Positions 11,199 to 23,845 of a stretch of 64,000 nucleotides of DNA are shown piece by piece. Within the stretch, counting starts at the first letter, position 1; every line of letters begins with the position of its first letter. Made by a program: the position numbers and the translations under genes. This DNA comes from Brasenia schreberi (taxonomy: Eukaryota > Streptophyta > Magnoliopsida > Nymphaeales > Cabombaceae), in NCBI GenBank assembly GCA_036023115.1, contig JAYKKT010000064.1:7200501-7264500 (forward strand), given 5' to 3'. The notes below the pieces were generated by a model. It saw only the letters and a list, made by a program, of their open reading frames with translations. It ran no database searches and had not been told where the DNA came from.

Positions 11199-12679
11199 AC
11201 TATCGATAATGTGAGAATATTATAGTTTATGCACATTAATACAACTTTCATTGTTATATAAAGCCTTAGATGAATCATATGTGGTTTTAACATGTCTATA
11301 GTTTATATATATATAAATCTATCTAAAATTTTCTAACATAGTTAGATTGAGAGATTACTATACCATTAGTAGACATTGTGATTTTAAGACCTAAAATCAC
11401 ATCAGTCACAATCATGTTCTTCATCTAAAACTTACTAGATAAGAATGACTTAGTCTCATTTACTATTCTCACATCTAAACCAAACAACAATATATCATCT
11501 ACATATAGGCTCACAATATATCATCTCAAACTTTTCTTGTTATTGTTTAGGGTCATGTTTCAAACCATATAATGATTTAACAAACTTATATACCTTAGAC
11601 TCATTCTCATGAGTCACAAATCGCTATTACTAATTCATATAAATTTCTTCATAGAGGTCACCATGTAAGAAAGCAGTCTTCATATCCATAGGATGGATTG
11701 TGAGGCTATATAGAATGTTAGTGCTATAAACACTCGGATGATGATCATTCAAAAAATTGAGAAATAAGTATCAAAGTAATCTATTCATTCCTTTTGTTTA
11801 TATCCCTTCGCAACTAATCTTTTATTGTACTTGTTGATTGCTCTTTCTACATTCAGTTTATTCTTAAAAATCCCTTTGCAATCCATAGTAGAACAATGAG
11901 AAGACAAATTCATCAATTCTCAAGTATTATTAGAGATAATTGATTGGATTTCATTGTTAATGACTTTCTTCTAAATCTAAAACTTAACATCAAGTGAGGT
12001 CATATCTTATTAGAAGGTGATATTACTATCATTGACATTGAACGTAACAAAGTCACTCCCAAAGTCCTTTGATATCATATGTCGTTTACTTATCATTCAT
12101 TCAATTATTTACTAAGAGTCATTTGATCTACAAATAATACAATAAGGGTCATCCCCATATTTCCCAATAATAGACATAACAATAAACTTATTAGGAAGCT
12201 CAATCTCAGCTTTCTTTAGACTATGACTTAAAATTTGAAACTAGTGAGCTTGTTCAATCAAAGATTTCCCTTATATCATTTGATACTTAAGAAGTTTGGT
12301 CACAAAATACTTTTCAAGATCAAGGTTTTTAATATTGTATTTTCAATTCAACACAACCCAAATCTTTTGCTGTCATAGAAGAAGAAGAACTATAAACATC
12401 GAATAAAATATTCAATATTACAAATAAAATACAACATCAATACAAGTTCTCTTCTCCTTTCACTCAACGATTTTATCTGAGCTTCTAGTATCAGTATTAT
12501 CAGATTGGGGACAATCTAACTCGATATGCAAATGCAACCCTAACATGGTTAACCAAATTTTCATATGTTGTTGCCAACGTTTAAAATGGGAATCGACAAA
12601 CTTTTGTCAAGTATATCTTAGGTCGGAGGATGGTAATCGAAGACATGTTTACTACGAAAAAGAATGATTTATCTAAAAT
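11199..12679 (-). pseudogene. rest of the older copia interior, heavily decayed
   Basis: Only short pieces are legible. A reverse transcriptase YVDDILL motif reads near 11512-11485 and an [17 protein letters not shown] stretch near 11815-11870. No continuous frame exceeds a few dozen codons. Confidence 0.5.
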
Positions 12680-13499
12680 TGTTGACAAAATCTATAGAAA
12701 TACATGCATAATAAACCAATATCCAACAAATGTAAACGTGCCCTACACAACCAACAACAACCATAGATCCAAAGTAAGCCATAAATAAACCGTACTTAAA
12801 ACAAAAATAGAAGTAATAATTAAAAATAACTTATCTTTGCGAGTTGCCCTTGCGGACTTACCTTAGAGAAATCAATGTATTTTGATAGAATACTTACTGT
12901 GTCTTCCTACTAGGATAAAACATACATACAACTCAAAAAATACGTACCTAACTTTGGGTTGACCTCGACCACGCCTAAGTCGTGTATGGCTGATGGAGAA
13001 GGGTATAAAGAACAACTACACCGCAAGAAATACCACGAATAGAGGGGAGCAGAGAACAAAGGCAGGAGGAGAAAGAATGTTCACAAAAAGTATGTGATTA
13101 GGAAGTTCTAATCGTTTATTTATAGATTGTTAGATAACAAATCTGGCAAAAAAAAAAGGCCAAAAATAGTTCCTAAATCGAAATCTAGGCCCGATGCGTG
13201 CATGTGGTCTAAATTGTATTTCTCAAACTCTTTCAATTCAGTTTAATAAGCTACCAACTATATAAAAACACATGTGGATTTATTTTAATTTTCAATATCA
13301 GACTAAACTTTATTTCCTCACCCTAACTTTCACATATATCAAGATATGTTAAAGTTCTAACAGGGTTCCTCTTGATATCACATTAATAAGTCGCTCATCA
13401 CAAGTTTCTCGTACGTTACTTTTACCCTTTAGAATTTTGAATTAAATGTTATTAATGTACATGAGTTTAATTAATCCAACTTAATTAACATTAAATTCA
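12680..13499 (-). repeat. right LTR of the older copia element
   Basis: About 820 bp, similar to 9182-9990. It starts TGTTGACAAAATC and ends ATTAAATTCA. Confidence 0.6.
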
Positions 13500-15700
13500 A
13501 TACTGGATCCCATTGCAGAAAACAGAGGAGATCCCATTGAAGAGTGTAAAACTATGAGATTTATAGACTCAAGAGAGAGAAGAAAAGGACGGCAAGGGAG
13601 AAAAAATGGCGCTTGGGTCTTTGAGAGACGAGGATTATTAAAGGCGGCGCCGGGCGACTTTGACCACTCAGTTGATTAAGCCATGACCATGTGCAGGATG
13701 TTATACGTGGCTGGAAGATGGCCACCCACTTTCCGGTGAAAGATCAGCATACTAAACCTTTCTCTCAAACCAAACCAAATCAAATCACAAAGCAAAAGGA
13801 CAGACCCGTTACTGGTTTTGATTTCGTTAATCGGTTCATCATATACGTTCTTCGAACTCACCTACTTGAGAAAAAGCAAATGAGTACATGGTTGAATGCA
13901 TTTAATTTTTGTTGGGTACACGTAATTTCTAAACACTTCGTTACATCATGCCCAATCGTTCATTGTATTAACAAAAACATTTCCTTAATCGTTCATTGAA
14001 TGTTTATGTTAATACATTTCATTTTTGTTGGGTACACGTAATTTTTAAACCTATTCAGTTTTGTGGCTGGATTTTGTGTTCTCTCTCTCTAACACTTTGC
14101 ATTCATCACAGGCGGTCAACGGGCGACTATTTTCAAGGTTTTCACTTTTCTCACTCTTTCAGTTTTTACTTTTTAAGTGAAAACCGTCGATTAATCCTGG
14201 ATTCTTTATGTTCAGCTGCACAGTCATACTACATTGATCGTGTTTTTCATGTGCACTCCATTCAGTTTTGACGCCACCCATTGATTAAACATGATTGAAT
14301 CTCCAATGAATAAGTGAACACTGGTCATGAATTCTCACTGAAAGGGAATCTCATTCGTGATTCCAATTCACATGTACCATGAGAAATTGAGAATCCATTT
14401 GATTCAAGTCATTTGACTCACAAAAGGATTCACGGTTGTTTTTCTTCTTTTTCTCTATATGTTTGTTGCATTAACAATTTTTTTCTATTTTCTATTACTC
14501 ATTAATTAGCCATTACTGGATAGTATGTGTACATGGGTGCATTGTGCTATTTGCTTTAGGCTTTTCATTTTAGTACTATACAGTGCTTTTTAGATATCTC
14601 ATATTATATTTTTTGATATGAAACTTGTATCTATATATATATATATAATTGAAAATGTTATTGGATGAAACTTTTTTGTTTTAATATGAAATACTTGTTA
14701 TTTGGTATTGCACTTATATTTATTTATGTAAATATATTTTTATTATCTTTTTCAATAGTAATATACTAATACCTTAGTTTTTTTCAAATGTATGTACCTG
14801 TACTGGGTATTGGTACCGATACTCGTATCCACAAATGTAGATGCTGATAGGGATGTTTATGGTGAAGGGATATCGGTTGTCTTGAACGAGACGGATTTGA
14901 GGAGTGTAAATAGGGACAAGAGAGCAAGGAGATCTCCAACGGGAATAAGGGCAAAGATGAGGATTTGGAGAGTGTAAACGAGGACTGAGAGAGAAGGGAA
15001 ATCTCCGATGGGGATAAGGGCAAGGATGGGGACAGAGGATTCTGTCCCACGAATCCGGTCTCAACCACCTTTTAATTCATTCTACAAAGTTAGGCTCATT
15101 TACGAATAAAACAAATTATAAGAGAAAAGAAATAAATGAAAGTGGTACTTTTTGAATTCCTAAACTCATCGTCATTCCCCACATTTCGTTCCTAATAATA
15201 CACTCGTTGATTATTTCGTTGGTTTAATGGAAATGGAAACAACGAATGGGAACATATTTTCTGCACTACCCTTTCGTTTTGCTTCTGTCAGATGTTATGG
15301 AGCACCATGATTAACCTAGGTCCAAGAAAAGGTGTCCATAACAAGACACAATGCTAGTTTTGAAAACAGAAGGCTAGATTTTAAAATTACCACAAGCCTT
15401 GTATTGGAAAGGTAGGTGGGGAAGAAGGCAGGTGCCTGTTATTGTTGCTTTGATGACCACTTCTACAGAAAATATGTAGCTGTCTGTAGACTAATGTGCT
15501 TTTCAATGCCTCCACAAGAGCTTGAGCTTATAGTTGTGTTTGTCACTGAACAATGAAGCTCAAGGCCTTTCAATTTTGTTCAATGTGAGATTAGCCTATC
15601 ACCATCAACTGAGAGACTGCCGTGAAACGGAGCCACGTGAGCGAGTTAGCTTTCCAAATGAAAATGAAGGGTAAGCTTTCAAGAGAGACCAAATACAAAA
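13500..15700. other. non-coding stretch with small repeats
   Basis: No gene is recognisable. A 40-bp direct repeat with the core TTTTTGTTGGGTACACGTAA occurs at 13895-13934 and 14011-14050. A tandem pair of 68-bp units lies at 14894-15029 (GTGTAAA...ATCTCC...GGGATAAGGGCAA). A short TA microsatellite is at about 14632-14646. Confidence 0.55.
14894..15029. repeat. tandem pair, 68-bp unit
   Basis: Units start at 14894 and 14962. Both carry GATTTG, AGTGTAAA, AGAGA, GATCTCC or AATCTCC, and ATAAGGGCAA in the same order, with substitutions and small indels. Confidence 0.65.
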
Positions 15701-15747
15701 AGAAACGTACACACACAAAGAGAATCTTTATCTTTGTGTACGTTTCT
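15701..15747. repeat. perfect-arm hairpin at the edge of the DUF26 duplication
   Basis: Left arm AGAAACGTACACACACAAAG (15701-15720) and right arm CTTTGTGTACGTTTCT (15732-15747) are inverted complements, apart from an extra CACA in the left arm. An 11-bp loop separates them. The hairpin lies immediately before the point where similarity to copy A (2751) begins. Confidence 0.7.
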
Positions 15748-16105
15748 ACTAAATTATAGGCTTTCAAATTTAGAATTTGAAAGACCCAACAGCTATAATC
15801 TTTTCACGTATATCAATTGATTTCTTCTTAATAAAAAGATTTTATTTGCGCCACTATGACAGTGTTAGAAGAGGGGGGTGGTTTGAGCATAAGAATATGC
15901 TGAGCAAGGGATACTTGACGCCATCATACACCGCGCCACCATCCACGGTTTTTTCAGGTGGGACGGAGCAGGATCGTATCTTTCGAAAGAGATCAACGTT
16001 TTTACTTGTGAGTCCCTGTTGTTCAATAACTCTGTCCACTCACATACACAGATACACACCCAAACATACACAAGCACACACATGCAGAGAGAGAGAGCTT
16101 CATGC

Positions 16106-16903
16106 CTAGTTTGGTCCGTAGAAGGGAAAAGTTGGTACCACACGCCGCAGCTGCCAAACAAAACCAAACCGTTTTCCTTCCCGCCGCAGCCCAAACTTAG
16201 ACACAGCCGTGGCCAAGCAGCCTGAGCACACTGAGGGAGCCAAGTCCCTCGTACACTGAGCCAACCCATAGATCGTCATCTTGTGTGACACCTTAACCTT
16301 GCGGGTGCCGAGCGACCGCTGGCTTGGCACAATTGCCATGGCTGTCACTTCCTTCATCAACTCTGCCACCTTTTCTTGGAACACCTTAGGTTTCAACACA
16401 TCTCCCCCGCTGTTGTCCGTGACGTAGTAGTCCATCCCGTCCAACTTGGCGACAAAATTGAAGGTGTCTAAACGCAGGTAGCATCTCGAGAACCAGTCTT
16501 GCCTTTCCATCCTTAGCACGACTGTTGAGTTCCGTCTGAGCCAACTTGATGCACTCGGAGCAGACCGATGAGGGCACGTCTGCTCTACACTGGAGAAGGC
16601 CATAGATGGCAGACGCTAAATGTCGCAAAGCCGGTTGCAGCCACCTTGGCTATGAGCTGGGCAACCACTTTCTCGGAGTTGGTCTTCATGGTTATCCTAC
16701 TAATGGCATCGACGGTTGCGGCGAGGGGAGGAATGGGACTAATGGGATTGCAATCTACTGCTTGGGGTGCTGGGTATGGATCAACAACGCATGATGCCCA
16801 TTGCCCGAAACAGAGAAGAAAGAGAGGAAGGATACTGGCTTTGATAATTTCTATGTCCTCTATTAAGGAATCGGAACTCTCATAATCTGTTGCAAGGAGG
16901 TGA
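16106..16903 (-). pseudogene. DUF26 / ginkbilobin-like gene copy B (frame-broken)
   Basis: The minus strand encodes, in three frames, a hydrophobic N-terminal segment (ILPLFLLCFGQW) and a first DUF26 domain that ends YGLLQCRADVPSSVCSECI. A second domain follows, with CYLRLDTFNF and YGLAQCTRDLAPSVCSGCL. The cysteine pattern C-x8-C-x2-C is intact in both domains. Frame breaks occur near 16620 (between ATF and ASAIYG) and near 16488 (between ARLV and CYLR), and no in-frame ATG precedes the signal-like segment at the expected place. A GFN- or kinase-type extension is not seen, so the parent was a secreted two-domain protein of about 240-260 residues. Related to the interrupted copy A at 2751-9181. 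Confidence 0.85.
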
Positions 16904-16912
16904 TCACAGATG

Positions 16913-16924
16913 CCTATATATAGG
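16913..16924 (-). promoter_or_regulatory. TATA box of DUF26 copy B
   Basis: CCTATATATAGG is a self-complementary TATA element, about 30-60 bp upstream of where the signal-like segment of the pseudogene begins. It suggests that the gene was once transcribed leftward. Confidence 0.5.
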
Positions 16925-16971
16925 CTCGACAATGAGTGAAGGACCCATTATTGGCAAGAGCAAGAGGAGAA

Positions 16972-17107
16972 GAGCAGAGATGAATCCTTGTGAGAAGGGC
17001 AACGGGTTTTGAATGCATCCGACGGTTTTGACTTCATCAAAACCAGCTTCTTGGCGCACCGGAAAAAAGCAGAGATGAGTCCTTGTGAGAACTAATGGGT
17101 TTTGAAT
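16972..17107. repeat. direct repeat of about 40 bp, spaced 97 bp
   Basis: AGCAGAGATGAATCCTTGTG near 16973 recurs as AGCAGAGATGAGTCCTTGTG near 17069. Both are followed by GGGTTTTGAAT. Confidence 0.6.
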
Positions 17108-19390
17108 TTTCTACATTATAACCAGGTGTCTGGTGCACCTGATCCAAAGGCCATGCCATAATGACACGACATATATTACATATACACTAATTCGTATAAC
17201 ACGACAAGGAGAAAGGAAGTGTTTGGCAGTAGTTTTCACGTATGGGCCAGGATAAGATAAAAAAAGAACTTTAGGAGTATACTCTACTAGGAAACAATTT
17301 ATGCTTATATTAGACTTCTATAAGCAATCTTCTGTTGCGTCTGTTAATTTGCTTCACAAGAACTCTTACACGCTCAATTAATCATAAAAATAAACAAGCT
17401 TACAAGAAATAACTATCCTAACTAAGGAAATCTGGGATAAAATGTTCTTTTTACAGCATATAATAAAATGGTTGATATATAAAGGATATACATGAAACAC
17501 ATTTTGTTAAAAATAAAGGACTGCTATATATAATATAATATAAGGCGAGTTTTAAAAGGATATATCCACCACAACAGCGGTATACTTGCAAAAACTCTGG
17601 GCTGGTTTTGATTTGGCTTCTAGCTGAGATGGGAAAACAAATGAAGAAATCTTGAAGCCATTTATTTTACTGATAAAGTACTAACCGCAAATAGGAGACC
17701 AAGCTGCATTAACAGACTCATAGTGTTTGGTTTGGCAGCGCTAGTGAATCAAATTTCTTTTTCTTTTTTCAGGTCTTTGTTTTTCTTGGTTTTTTCATTT
17801 TTGGTAAGGTGACAAGTCTAATACCTGAGGCGGTGCGCATCAGATTTGGTAGAGGTCTGCCTAACCCCCCCTCCCCAACTTGCCCACTTATCACGCGCGG
17901 ACATGGGTACTTGCATCCTTAAACAGGTACCCATCAAACTATAGCATACTTCAAAGGGTAGAAGCATGAACAGCTCACAAAGAAAATCCAAGATCAGGCA
18001 TGTGAAGACCTTTTAACGCTTATAGAATAAGAGAAATAAATAATGTAATGAAGCACGGGAAATAATAAAAACCACTGTTGCAGCACTAATAGAAGATAGA
18101 ATAAGAGACACATTTAAGTTACATTTAGAGACTACGAAGATCTAGTAAGAAGTTGGACGAAGAACAATTAGGGATAAGAACAACCTCCAAAGTATTGGAA
18201 GGAGATGATAAAATATGATCGTGCTAAGGCTCAAGGTCAAGCTATGGCAATCTAGTATCTATCTGAAATGACTTGGTTTTGGTTTGGAATAATCATGAAT
18301 GAGCTTTATAAGAGACTGCTTCAAGGTTGTGGGTCTCTTGGTACTAGGTGATGATCTTCAGAGTTGTAGACTACTAGATTTCAGTTTTCAAGTGACCGGA
18401 GAAACATATTTCCTGTAATCTTTAGCTCCGCTCATGAGTTAATGGACAAAAGTATACAAGGAAGATGTAAGGTATGCACAAAATGCAGAAGAGGAAGCGT
18501 AGAAAATTTGGTTGGACAATGGACATGTAAGTTCACAAGGCATTTGCCTCTCAAGTGTGTCTAGAAGTGGGCACCAGATGCAAGTGACAAACTAAAAACA
18601 TACTTTTCAACCCTTTACATAAATGACAACCATGATCGTGCAAAAAGATGATATCGAAGGAAGCATGGAGAAGAACATTTGAGGCACAGCAAGAAAGCTT
18701 CCAACCAACAGGACACATCGAGTTACAACTTCATTCTGTATTTAGCAAACGCCTATGCATTAGAGAAGTGAAATCCTATGTCACCAATCAAATGGAGTAT
18801 ATGCGCCACTTTAGTGAAGTAATTGACGACGGACTTCTAGTTTTGCCTACCCAACTTTACTTCTACAGCTCACACCTCTCAATTATTGATCACTGTCTTA
18901 TACGATCTAGATCAGTTCAAAAACAAAGAACAAAGGCAGTTTGTAAGAGATGAAGCAGACCATTTCTTGAGTTGAACAGATACGTCGAACATTTCATATA
19001 TGTACCCATCCACAAGTAAACAAGAAGTAACCATAAGAAAGGAAGCATGTAACTCAGTGTACTAAATTTGTATCAAATGGTTTATAAAGGAGTTTCGTCT
19101 GGCGAATCTTTCTCGAAGAAAGAAGCTGGCAACTAGTTGTTCATATTTTGTTTTCTTGCAAGAAATAAGTAGATAATATGTGCAAGTATGTAGTCCACCC
19201 CTGTTGCAATTTTCATGCTAGTTTTGCCTCGTAGCTGTACATAAAAGGAGGGTTAAAGAAATATCATTTTCAGGCATGACTCGAGTACCCATACAGATCA
19301 CATCATTATGTACCAGAAAGATTCCAAATACGAGTGTGTCACAGTATATCATACGATATCATCAGATACATAAGTTGAATTTTGTCATTC
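17108..19390. other. non-coding stretch, no gene seen
   Basis: AT-rich sequence with a C-rich patch near 17868-17880. One 101-codon ORF (18648-18953, plus) has no recognisable domain and I do not call it a gene. Confidence 0.5.
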
Positions 19391-19516
19391 AGCGCCTAGA
19401 GAGGTGAGCTGCTCAGTGGTAGGGTTCTCTTACGCCGACTAGCAGGTGGCGAGTTAGATTGTTGGGGAGGCATGCGTGTGTGTTAGGCTTCGGCATTTCC
19501 ATCCGAAACAAAAAAT
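19391..19516 (+). mobile_element. tRNA-derived SINE, copy 1
   Basis: The A-box-like GCTCAGTGGTAGG is followed about 30 bp later by a degenerate B box (GGCGAGTTAGATT). Then comes the family-specific segment GTGTGTGTTAGGCTTCGG and an A-rich end. The same segment order appears at 48820 and, inverted, at 49345. Confidence 0.65.
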
Positions 19517-20719
19517 AGTCATTTAAAAGTGTCTTAACAATTTTTTCACAGACAAAAGCTATGTCATACAGGTGGGTATGAGTGCAGATACGGGTGCAGG
19601 ACACAGTAATTTTGAAGAAAATCGAATCCGGAGTAAGATGAAATATATCTAGGGGTTAAAAAATAACTTAAAATAAAAGTATGAATAAGTTAAAGAAAAA
19701 ATCTAATAATTACAGTTATTATATCATATAAAAAATATAAGTATTATACGTATTACATTTTTAATAAAATTTCAAAAACTAAATACACAATGGGCTGACC
19801 GATTTTATTTTCCCTCCCCCACTTTTATTTTATCTCAACCAACCTTCTCTCTTCTTTCCTTCCACATTATGTCCCCTCTCTCTCTCTCTCTCCATCCCCT
19901 ATGACAATAACAAATCTTAACTCTATATCTATTCTTAGACTAATGTAGACTTATAAATGTTGACTGTTTCAATTTTTGGTAAAAAAACAAACCAAACACA
20001 TTGACCGTATAGAATGCATTTGATTGACAATTTGGAGTGACGGATGCGGTGTCGGTGTCACTGTTTAGTGTCGGATACATAGGACAAAAGATTAACATTT
20101 CATTAAAATTTTTGGTTAAGCTTAAAAAACAGGAAAAATAAAATCAAATTTACGCATCAATATTAGACACAAACAAGCATGTGCACAAACACGCAATCAC
20201 ACCAATATGTGTGTATGCTCTCTCTCTCACACATACACAAAAGAATCGGAACATTTACGAAAAATTTACAGATACACAACTGACAAGTTACAAAGTATGC
20301 TTGGTACCACACACAACTAATACTCAAACGTAGTTTCTTTTATATAACACTAAACTACCTATTATAAAATCTTTTGGTATGATGGAACTTAACCCGAGTA
20401 CAACATACAGCTTATGCAAGAGTATGCATTATCATCCTTCGTGGCCTTAGCAAATTTTGTGCATAATATGCTGTAGAAGAACTATTTCTACTGCTTTTCT
20501 CTTGGATCATAGGTCCAATGGATAATTTTCCACCATTATTTTTCAGATCTTGTTAACTAATATTCGTGAATTCCTATAATGGATAACCCGATCACTTTGT
20601 ATCTAGAGCTTGGAAAGTGATCATCAAACGACTTGACACCTTATCACCTCATAGAGACCAATCAAAACCCTCTAAAGTGGATAGCGTTAACACTAGAAGC
20701 AAAACCATCCTGATTATGG
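19517..20719. other. non-coding stretch, no gene seen
   Basis: Very AT-rich, with a CT microsatellite near 19876-19892 and CA/CT runs near 20175-20240. No coding potential is recognised. Confidence 0.5.
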
Positions 20720-20859
20720 CTATGTTTCTCTGCAACAACAACAACAACAACTAAGCCTTTTTCCATACTAGACGGGGTCGGCTACACGGATTCTTTGTTT
20801 CCACAGATCCCTATCGTGTGCCATGTTAGCAGTTAACTCACAATAAGCTAAATCATTCT

Positions 20860-22752
20860 TTATTGTTTCTTTCCAACACTTTTGTGGTCGTCCTCTACCT
20901 CTTTTAATACTTTCCAAATATAGTTTTCATACCTTCTTAGAGGTTCTTCTTTTGATCTTCTTTCTATATGTCCAAACCATGTTAAACGATATTCTCTCAT
21001 TTTATCCTCTATTGGTGCCACTCCTAATTTGTTTCTAATAACCTCATTATGCATACGGTCTTTTCTTGTATGACCACTCATCCATCTCAACATCTTCATT
21101 TCTATCACAGACATCTTTTGTATATGTTGATGATTAATTGCCTAACACTCAGAACTATAAAACATGACAAGCCTAATTGCTGCTCTATAATATTTACCTT
21201 TTAACTTCAATGGTATATTCTTATCACAAAGAATACCTGATGCTCCTCTCCATTTTAACCAACCAGCATTAATTCTATGTGTAACATCTCCATCAATTCT
21301 TCCAATCACTCTGAAAAATTGATCCTAGGTATTTAAAACTTTCCTTTTGGGAGATGCAATGTGTGTCAATTTTAATTTCTATGTCCTTTGAAGTAACCAA
21401 ATGATCAAACTTACATTCCATATATTCTATCTTTGTTCTACTAAGTCGGAGGCCTTTGCTTTCTAATGTTTCTCTCGATAGTTGCAATTTTCTATTAACT
21501 TTTTCCTTAGACTCCTCCGCTAATACAATGTCATCTGCAAATAACATACACCAAGGTACTTCCTCTTTAATATGTTTTGTTAACTCATCAATCACCATTA
21601 TAAATAAGTATGGACTTAAAGTTGATCCTTGATGTAACCCAATATTAACTTCAAAGAAATTTGTCATTCCTTCATGGGTTCTCACACATGTTTTTGCACC
21701 ATCGTACATGTCTCTTATAAGGTTAATGTATGTCAATGGAATACCTCTTTTTTCCAAAGTTGTCCAAAGAACCTCTCTCGGTATTCTATCATAAGCTTTT
21801 TCTAGATCAATAAATATTATGTGAAGGTCTTTATTTTTTCTCTAAAATGTTCCATAAGACGTCTCAAAAGGTGAATCACTTCAACAGTAGATCTGCCTGG
21901 CATGAATCCAAATTGGTTCTTTGTTGTACTTGATACTTGTCTTAACCTACGTTCGATAATTCTTTCCCATAATTTCATAGTATGACTCATTAACTTGATA
22001 CCTCGATAATTCACACAATTTTGAATGTCTCCCTTATTCTTATATATGGGTATAAGTGTACTTGCTCTCCATTCCTCGGGCATCTTTTGATTTTTCCATA
22101 TTTCATTAAATAGTCTTGTGAGCCAAGTGATTCCTATTTCTCCTAGTATTTTCCACACTTCTATAGGAATATTGTCTGCTCCTACCGATTTACCACCCTT
22201 AATATGTTTAAGAGCCTCTTTAACTTCATTCTTTTGAATACGTCGGTAGAAATTGTGGTTTATATACTTTTCTGATTTGGCTAACTCTCCTAAGCTAATA
22301 CTAACATCTTTATTTTCATTAAAAAGCTTATAAAAATAGTTTTTCCATCTATTTCTTATATCATCATTTGCCACTAGAATTTTTTCATCCTCGTCCTTGA
22401 TGCATCTAACATAATTAAGATCTTTAGTTTTCTTATCTCTAGCCCTAGCTATCCTAAAAATATCTCTTTCACCCTCTTTTGAGTTAAGTTTTTTATATAA
22501 ATCCTCCCAAATTTTAGCTTTTGCTTCACTCACGGCCTTTTTTGCTTCCTTTTTTGCTTTCTTATAAGTCTCTAATGTTTCATTAGTTTTCTTAGCATAA
22601 TGTAATTTATAACATGCCTTCTTTGCCTTGATTTTATTTTGCACTACTTCACTCCACCACCAAGCTTTTTTTTGTGCCGGTACACCTCCCTCTGATACAC
22701 CTAACACATCTTTCGCCACTTTCCTAATATGTATAGCCATATTGTTCCACAT
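20860..22752 (-). pseudogene. LINE reverse transcriptase region
   Basis: The frame from 22752 to 21817 covers the fingers/palm start, with SVGADNIPIEVWK and the NYRGIKLMSHTMKLWERIIERRL block. A frameshift near 21820 moves the reading to the frame that ends at 21293, which contains [11 protein letters not shown] and the catalytic FADD. After another break near 21295, 21114-20860 encodes the C-terminal [13 protein letters not shown] segment. Order and spacing match one original ORF. Confidence 0.92.
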
Positions 22753-23048
22753 ATCACAGGGTGTACCAACATAATTCCAAACATCTCCTTTAAGGACTTT
22801 TTGTTTAAATATATCTTCTTTCTCGCTTTTGAGGTTCCACTATTTAGTCCGAATAGCTCGATGCACTCTTTTCTTCTTTGTCCATTTTTTTATTTGTAAA
22901 TCCATAACTAAAAGTCGATGTTGGGTGGTTAAGCTTTCTCCTGGAATTACCTTGCAATCTTTACAACACGCTCTATCTTTTTTTCTACAAATAAAGTACT
23001 CAAATTATGTTTGTGATAAGCCACTCTTATAAGAATTAAATGTTCATC

Positions 23049-23698
23049 TCATTTTTTAAAGATTGTATTGACTATAAAGAGATCAAATGCCATAGCAAAA
23101 TTTAAAATCTCTCTACCTTCCTCATTTATATCCCCAAAACCAAAGTTTCCATGAATACCTTGATATCTTAATGCCTCTTTACCGACATGTTCATTTAAGT
23201 CTCCTCCTAAACAAATCATCTCCTTTTGTGGAATCTTTTGAATCACCTTATCTAACTCTTCCCAAAAAGTTGTCTTTATACTATCTTCTAGTCCTACTTA
23301 AGGTGCATAAGCACAAACTATATTCAAAACCTCTGCTCCTAACACTAATTTCAATGTTATGATTCGGTCACCATATCGTTGTATGTATACTACACTATCC
23401 TTTAAATCTTTATTTATGATAATACCAACTCCGTTTTGAGCCTTTTCTTTACTTAAGTACCATAATTTAAAACAGGTATCCTCTATCTCCTTTGCCTTTT
23501 CTCTAACCCATTTTGTCACTTTAAACATAAAATATGAAATTTTCTCTGAATCATAGTATCTACCACCTCCATTAGCTTACCGGATAATGTTTCGATATTC
23601 CAATAACCAATATGAATCTTATTATCTAGGACTAGCTTCCTTAGCCCCCGCATCCGTCCATATTCAAAATGCGAAGACCCTCTCTCAAAATTATTCAC
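23049..23698 (-). pseudogene. LINE AP-type endonuclease region
   Basis: Three overlapping minus-strand pieces encode the apurinic endonuclease fold. They carry IGYWNIETLSGK (the N-terminal WN motif), ILCLK, GVGIIINK, LNIVCAYAP and the MICLGGDLNEHVG metal-binding stretch (GDLN). At least two frame breaks separate them. Confidence 0.88.
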
Positions 23699-23845
23699 TA
23701 CATTCGGGCGGTAATGTAGCAGAACTAACTTCTTTACCTATACCCGTCCATGACGTGGGAACACTCTCTGCAATTGATTCACTATATTCGGGCAAAAATG
23801 TAGTGACCCTTGCTTACTTATCACTGCATTCGGGCTCTGCAGCAC
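23690..23845 (-). repeat. three short repeats in the LINE 5' leader
   Basis: On the plus strand, TTCACTACATTCGGGC (about 23695), TTCACTATATTCGGGC (about 23779) and ATCACTGCATTCGGGC (about 23820) recur. The first two are followed by AATGTAG. Confidence 0.7.

Larger units (their letters stand above)
9182..13499 (-). mobile_element. older, strongly degenerate Ty1/copia element
   Basis: Two long similar terminal regions (about 9182-9990 and 12680-13499) share TGTTGRCAAAATC starts, the TTCACAAAAA block, and ends with TTAATTAAC/ATTAAATYCA. Between them the minus strand keeps copia fragments: RNase H at 11198-10929 (HWKALHIVLCYVKGT) and a reverse transcriptase YVDDILL motif near 11485-11512. The coding regions are riddled with stops. 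I found no primer-binding site at the right LTR and no clear target duplication, so the ends are approximate. Divergence between its LTRs looks much larger than for the 3232-8869 element, so it is probably the older insertion. Confidence 0.75.
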
